This document shows positions 33,182 through 37,042 of a stretch of 37,042 bases of DNA, piece after piece. The stretch comes from Paludibacteraceae bacterium (GTDB taxonomy: Bacteria > Bacteroidota > Bacteroidia > Bacteroidales > Paludibacteraceae): contig JAKSKY010000014.1 in NCBI GenBank assembly GCA_024401515.1, forward strand, positions 1 through 37,042, written 5' to 3'. Below the pieces are notes generated by a model. The model was not told where the DNA came from and ran no database searches. It saw only the letters and a program-made list of their open reading frames with translations. Position numbers and translations under genes: made by a program. The stretch's first letter is position 1. Each line of letters opens with the position of its first letter.

Positions 33182-34333
33182 ATGGCAAATGTAAGAAAAT
33201 CATACCTCCGTCGAGAGGTTCTGTTAGGATGTATATTCATTATCTCTATTCTCCTTCCTATGGTGGCAAGGGGAGAGCAACGGATCAAACGATTCGATGT
33301 GATAGATTTGGAAGTGTCAGATGTGAAATGGGTATACTTAAAATTTAAATCAGACATCAGCAATATTGATCATGGTACTGATGATATTGAGATCCAGCGT
33401 ACTAATATTCCCTCTATCGCAAAGGTCCGGAGTTTCATGCCATTCTTTAATGAGACGCACGCTACGTTTATAACAAAGGATGGTGCAGTTCATACGTTCC
33501 ATCTTCATTATAAAATCTCTCCGTCGGTTTCGGCGGTTTGTATAGAGGGCGGCGCAATAGAACCCAAAGATATAATCGCACCTATGCAAATCGAACTCTC
33601 CGACGAGAGAACCTCCCATATCACCTTCCCTAAAAAAGTGTTAGAACTCAGTGTGGGCTGCGATTCGGCCATTGTGGACCATGTACCCAATACGGATAAC
33701 ATGGTGATGGCGAAATGTTACCCCTATGATACGACACTGTTTAAAGCGACCTCTTTGACGGTGGTTACGGAGGACAAGCAAATTTATGCTTTTGATGTCA
33801 CGTACAAATCCAACCCTAGTATCCTTAATTTTTCTGTCGATGAGGCCGACAAAGTAGGAGCGCTCTTTTCCGCCATCAGCGTAAACGAGACCGACATGAA
33901 CCGTCTTGGAGAGGAGGTGCTCGCGAAGGGTGCGTTGCTGAATCGTGGTGTCGTGGATGGGAAGATGCTCTTTGCCCTACAAAGCATCTACATCAAAGGG
34001 GATGTGGTGATGTTCCATTTCGCCATTTCCAACCAATCGCAAATAGATTATGATATCGATTTCGTAAAATGTTACATTACCAACCGTAAAAACATGAAGA
34101 AGCAAGCCTTACAAGCCGAAGAGATTCCTCCGCTCTATGAGTACGTGCCTGCCTCGCATCGTCTCTCCTTTGTACCCGCATTGGGCAGCTACCACTTCGT
34201 GCTCTTTTACAAACGTTTCACGATTCCTGACAAGCACAACCTATTCTTTGAACTGTTCGAAAAGAATGGAGGTCGCCATCTGCAATTCTCCGTCACTAAT
34301 CGGGATCTGCTAGGCGCAAAGGTTCTGAAATGA
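33182..34333 (+). CDS. traN: Conjugal transfer protein TraN, VirB9-like
   Basis: The ATG at 33182 is preferred to the upstream GTG at 33173 because it puts the hydrophobic core (VLLGCIFIISILLPMVA) in the usual place for a signal peptide; this gives 383 residues. The mature protein is beta-rich and follows TraN/DUF4138 (outer-membrane core, VirB9-like): RFDVIDLEVSDVKWVYLKF, KDGAVHTFHLHY, FALQSIYIKGDVVMFHFAISNQSQIDYDIDFVKCYI and SFVPALGSYHFVLFYKRFTIPD. It is the last tra gene of the operon; the TraO that would normally follow is absent here. Confidence 0.85.
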   Translation: MANVRKSYLRREVLLGCIFIISILLPMVARGEQRIKRFDVIDLEVSDVKWVYLKFKSDISNIDHGTDDIEIQRTNIPSIAKVRSFMPFFNETHATFITKDGAVHTFHLHYKISPSVSAVCIEGGAIEPKDIIAPMQIELSDERTSHITFPKKVLELSVGCDSAIVDHVPNTDNMVMAKCYPYDTTLFKATSLTVVTEDKQIYAFDVTYKSNPSILNFSVDEADKVGALFSAISVNETDMNRLGEEVLAKGALLNRGVVDGKMLFALQSIYIKGDVVMFHFAISNQSQIDYDIDFVKCYITNRKNMKKQALQAEEIPPLYEYVPASHRLSFVPALGSYHFVLFYKRFTIPDKHNLFFELFEKNGGRHLQFSVTNRDLLGAKVLK

Positions 34334-34488
34334 TTTTGTATGTATTGATTTTCAGTTCGTTATGTATGACGAACAAAAGATTTTGTTTCGATCGATTCTG
34401 TTTGTTATAAAATATTTTAACATATAGTTGGATTTGTGATTGTTAATTCATAGCTTAGTAATCCGATATACGGTTATATACTCGGTGT

Positions 34489-34496
34489 TAATTTTG
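34489..34496 (+). promoter_or_regulatory. Candidate -7 box for the tandem lipoprotein genes
   Basis: TAATTTTG matches TAnnTTTG and lies 26 bases before the ATG at 34523. No TTTG at the -33 position. The same 189-base gap after traN holds a six-pair hairpin (34355-34374) without a T run and an AT palindrome (34408-34419). Confidence 0.45.
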
Positions 34497-34522
34497 TTGT
34501 AATTTATTCTAACATTATTGGT

Positions 34523-34831
34523 ATGAAGAAAATGTTTTTTGCGGCATTCGCTGCACTGTTCATTATGACATCTTGCGGCGGTAACGCTTTGGACAAGGCC
34601 CTTTCCCAATGCGAGGAGGCTATTGAGCAGTTGGAGAACGCGAAGACTGCGGATGAGGCGGACAAGGCACGGGAGGCTGTTTCTGCGGCATTCGATAAAA
34701 TGAGTGGGAAGGAGACTTTTGACGTCTATATGAGTTTGTCCGATAGCGAAAAGGAATCATTTGAAAAGAGGGCGGAAGCATTGTTCTTAAGAGCCCAAAA
34801 GGCTACTGAGAAGGCGATTGAGTTGAAGTAG
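34523..34831 (+). CDS. Small helical lipoprotein (tandem copy 1)
   Basis: The 102-residue protein has a lipoprotein signal ending FIMTSC (lipid-anchored C18), then GGNALDKALSQCEEAIEQLENA and a fully helical, highly charged mature part. It is clearly paralogous to the next gene. No enzymatic motif is seen. A small helical envelope lipoprotein directly after the tra operon may be a T4SS accessory (for example a VirB7-like or surface-exclusion function), but this rests on position alone. Confidence 0.75.
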   Translation: MKKMFFAAFAALFIMTSCGGNALDKALSQCEEAIEQLENAKTADEADKAREAVSAAFDKMSGKETFDVYMSLSDSEKESFEKRAEALFLRAQKATEKAIELK

Positions 34832-34881
34832 TTTTCTCTGACTGTTTTTTTCAGACTATTTTTATTTTAAGCTTATAGAAT

Positions 34882-35199
34882 ATGAAAAAGTTTTTTTTTA
34901 CAGTTGTAACTGCAATGTTCTTGATGACCTCTTGTAGTGGTGGTAACGCAGTAGAAAAGGCACTTTCTAATTACGAATCTGCAATTGAGAAGATGGAGAA
35001 GGCAAATGATTCTGAGGATTTCATGGCGGCATCTGAGGCTATGAAAAAAGCAGTAGAGGAACTTTCTTCAGAAGAGGTAGAGAATGTTGTTAAATCATTG
35101 CCAGCTGATGAACGTGAAGCCCTAGCAAAGCGTGCTAGAGAACTGATGAAGAAAGCTGCTTCTGTAGCAATGGAGAAGGCTTCATTGGGATTGGAGTAA
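34882..35199 (+). CDS. Small helical lipoprotein (tandem copy 2)
   Basis: The 105-residue protein shares the signal and lipobox (FLMTSC, C18), GGNA(V)EKALS-YE-AIEKME and a helical charged body with copy 1, so the two arose by tandem duplication. A weak hairpin and T-rich stretch (about 34837-34870) separates them by 50 bases and may attenuate transcription of this copy. Strong termination follows. Confidence 0.75.
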   Translation: MKKFFFTVVTAMFLMTSCSGGNAVEKALSNYESAIEKMEKANDSEDFMAASEAMKKAVEELSSEEVENVVKSLPADEREALAKRARELMKKAASVAMEKASLGLE

Positions 35200-35270
35200 T
35201 CCATACGGTGGCGGCTTCTTTTTTGCTCTGTTCGAATAGGACAAAAGGATTGTTGCCCCGTCATAAGGTT

Positions 35271-35308
35271 AACCCGAATTCGTACTTATGGTACGGATTC
35301 GGGTTTTT
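35271..35308 (+). terminator. Strong intrinsic terminator after the lipoprotein genes
   Basis: AACCCGAATTCGTAC (35271-35285) pairs with 35291-35305 over 15 positions with one wobble, loop of five, and runs into TTTTT on the plus strand. It abuts the stop of the convergent GDPD gene, so it may also slow transcription from that side, although no T run is present there. Confidence 0.85.
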
Positions 35309-36611
35309 ATTTCTGTTTTTTGTCTTTAGGTGCGGAGTTGACCTTGTTGTTTATTATTTTGTTGCTTTGCAGATCTTTTTTTAACGCAGTTATGTCCACC
35401 GTGATGTCTAACGTTTGCTGAGATAGGCGTTTAGTTTTCTTTTTCTTGTCCGATGTGATTAACGAGTCTTGTGGCAGTACATGGTCCGTTAGTGCAATTG
35501 CTACTCCTTGGTTGAAAAGTTTGTCAATTTGGAGGAACGTGTCATTCCCGTCCCATTCGTTATACCATATTTTGAGGGGGATACCAAGACTGTGGGCATG
35601 GTTGATTAGACTTTGTGTGATTGAGTTGTGTGGACAGCTGAAGGTCGCCCATCTTGAGTGTCTTATTTTTTCGATGGCATTGTCCATGGCCTTTGTGGAG
35701 GTCATGTCACTGATAGATACCATTACGGTACTATCGATGGCTAAAAGCGCTTCAATTCGTGTTAGTGGAGCGCAAAAGAATACATTATCCAGCATGTCTG
35801 TGCGTTTGACAATGTCGTATGTGTTTTGCAGATAGTTGTTTTTATATCTTCTGTCATCGGCAAGGTCGAGCTCGGCGATACAATTGTTTGTTTTGCAAAA
35901 GATGAGAAACTCTTCCAATGTGGGGATTGGTATGCTATCAAATTTTGAGCCGAATTTTTTACTGTAACCGTAATTGTACGAGGTTATTTGTTTGGCTGTT
36001 AGTTTGGATATCTCTCCCCGCCCGTTTGAGGTTCTGTTGATGTTTGCGTCGTGAAGTATGAACTGAACACTATCTGACGATTGGACGACGTCAGTTTCAA
36101 TATAATGGTATCCCTTCTTTATTGCTGCCTCAAATGCGGGCATTGTGTTTTCCGGAAACTCTTTATGTAATCCTCTATGCGATCCTAAAAAGGGCACTCT
36201 AACTCCTCCGATAACCAGCGGAAATAGATTTTTTGCTTCCTTTCTCTTGGCGATTTTTCTTTTTTTTGTGGTGGCATGGCATGATACGACGAAGCTATCA
36301 CATTTGCCATTTTTTGCAAAAAAACTATCGCAATATTGTTGTTGAATTTTGTTGGTGTTCTTATTGTTGGAGAAAGATATCAAGGGGGATTTTTGTTGAG
36401 ATTCGGGTACTCCACGGAACAAAATAATTTTTAGTGCTTCTCTTTGTGCGTTGCTTGATATCTCTTCCTTGTTGATGCCGACATCCCATAGTCGAAGCGT
36501 AATGGAGGTGGAATCCTCTCTTATAAATTTCACGGTAGTCGTTGGCCTTTGTTGCTGGGTTTTGCAACTAAATATGAATAACAAAATAACTAATAGTGAA
36601 ACATTTCTCAT
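35307..36611 (-). CDS. Lipoprotein with a glycerophosphodiester phosphodiesterase domain
   Basis: The start at 36611 is chosen because it gives a normal lipoprotein signal (MRNVSLLVILLFIFSC, C16); the ATG at 36641 would add ten hydrophilic residues. The 434-residue protein has an N-terminal domain (about 20-125) with AQREALKIILFRGVPESQQ, a pattern seen in other Bacteroidota envelope proteins but of unknown role. A GDPD TIM-barrel follows from about 140: H145-R146, E154-N155, E172-x-D174 and H187-D188 are the expected catalytic and metal residues, so it should be active. It would hydrolyse glycerophosphodiesters in the periplasm or at the surface. It is encoded convergently to the tra-side lipoproteins and is probably not part of that system. 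Confidence 0.85.
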   Translation of the reverse strand: MRNVSLLVILLFIFSCKTQQQRPTTTVKFIREDSTSITLRLWDVGINKEEISSNAQREALKIILFRGVPESQQKSPLISFSNNKNTNKIQQQYCDSFFAKNGKCDSFVVSCHATTKKRKIAKRKEAKNLFPLVIGGVRVPFLGSHRGLHKEFPENTMPAFEAAIKKGYHYIETDVVQSSDSVQFILHDANINRTSNGRGEISKLTAKQITSYNYGYSKKFGSKFDSIPIPTLEEFLIFCKTNNCIAELDLADDRRYKNNYLQNTYDIVKRTDMLDNVFFCAPLTRIEALLAIDSTVMVSISDMTSTKAMDNAIEKIRHSRWATFSCPHNSITQSLINHAHSLGIPLKIWYNEWDGNDTFLQIDKLFNQGVAIALTDHVLPQDSLITSDKKKKTKRLSQQTLDITVDITALKKDLQSNKIINNKVNSAPKDKKQK

Positions 36612-36774
36612 CCCATACGATCCTCTTGCCCCTAAATGCATTTCACAAGCGAAGGCATCTGCTCTTTAATCCTCTTGAAAGGGCTATTGTTCATTGATTG
36701 ATGGGCCGCAAGTTAGGGAATAGTGGCAAATCGTTAATGGGAATTGTGTGTCTATAAAGTTCTCGTTTTGTGAA

Positions 36775-36990
36775 CTATTTGTTCTCTGTTAGGTTTAATT
36801 CATTTGACAAGTCTTGCAAAAAGTCATGGTTAAGTAGAATGGAAATTCTTGATAGCAATAAGGTATCTATACTTTCCCGTTCAAAGATTTTGTAGATGTT
36901 CCTTCTGTCGCAACATAGGTTTTCCGCAAACCAGGAGACTTTCCGTCCTTGTTCGCGAAATATTTTTTCTATTTGTTGTCCTATGTGCAT
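36775..36990 (-). CDS. Small XRE-type helix-turn-helix protein
   Basis: The 71-residue protein has a helix-turn-helix at about 17-39 (KVSWFAENLCCDRRNIYKIFE) and the ending IDTLLLSRISILLNHDF, a layout common in very small Bacteroidales regulators. No other domain is present. It likely binds DNA as a dimer; the target is unknown. It is on the same strand as, and upstream of, the GDPD gene with a 163-base gap that holds no recognisable promoter. Confidence 0.8.
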   Translation of the reverse strand: MHIGQQIEKIFREQGRKVSWFAENLCCDRRNIYKIFERESIDTLLLSRISILLNHDFLQDLSNELNLTENK

Positions 36991-37042
36991 AAAAAAAGCG
37001 TGAACCGTTCGTTGATTGCTTACTAAAACTCTAGGGTCTGGA

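Noticed and set aside
34355..34419. Hairpin 34355-34374 and AT palindrome TAAAATATTTTA as the tra operon terminator
   Set aside because: The hairpin has only six pairs and no T run, and the palindrome is pure A/T; neither is convincing as an intrinsic terminator.

Overview
The window looks like a chromosomal segment of a Bacteroidales bacterium (Bacteroidota). The support is a UbiE/MenG-type menaquinone methyltransferase, secreted proteins ending in type IX secretion (T9SS) sorting domains, several promoter -7 boxes of the Bacteroides form TAnnTTTG, and a set of Bacteroides-type conjugation (tra) genes. Genus cannot be fixed by eye.

Layout. Positions 1-3091 look like ordinary chromosome: the tail of an unidentified gene with a terminator, an Rpn/PD-(D/E)XK nuclease gene on the minus strand, and a ubiE + NAD-dependent epimerase operon. 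On the minus strand, 3008-9129 holds a small secreted protein downstream of an 1807-residue Ig-like repeat protein with a T9SS type B (gliding-motility-type) C-terminus. Divergent from it, 9407-21245 is an apparent operon: a TraO-like outer-membrane barrel, a lipoprotein, and a 3433-residue surface protein built of many Ig-like modules and ending in a T9SS type A sorting domain. A small membrane-anchored protein follows (21309-21860). A two-gene minus-strand operon (21865-23836) comes next; it resembles an immunity-like protein plus a protein with an N-terminal polymorphic-toxin-like motif, a coiled coil and a separate C-terminal domain. After a degenerate YD-repeat-like fragment and an unknown gene, 25444-34333 is a compact tra operon: traE, traF, traG, traI, traJ, traK, a second traK-like gene, a traL-position gene, traM and traN. 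Two tandem paralogous lipoproteins, a GDPD-domain lipoprotein and a small XRE-type regulator end the window.

Main interpretation. The tra genes supply the core of a type IV secretion system (VirB2, B3, B4, B5, B6, B8, B10 and B9-like parts, plus TraO), but no relaxase, VirD4 coupling protein, integrase or rte regulator is visible. TraO has been separated from TraN and sits in an operon with a giant T9SS-dependent surface protein, and a possible effector/immunity pair lies between the two blocks. I infer, without proof, a chromosomally fixed, adhesin-associated T4SS that may deliver protein effectors on contact instead of mobilising its own DNA. The alternative is a partly decayed or split conjugative element whose mob genes lie outside the window.
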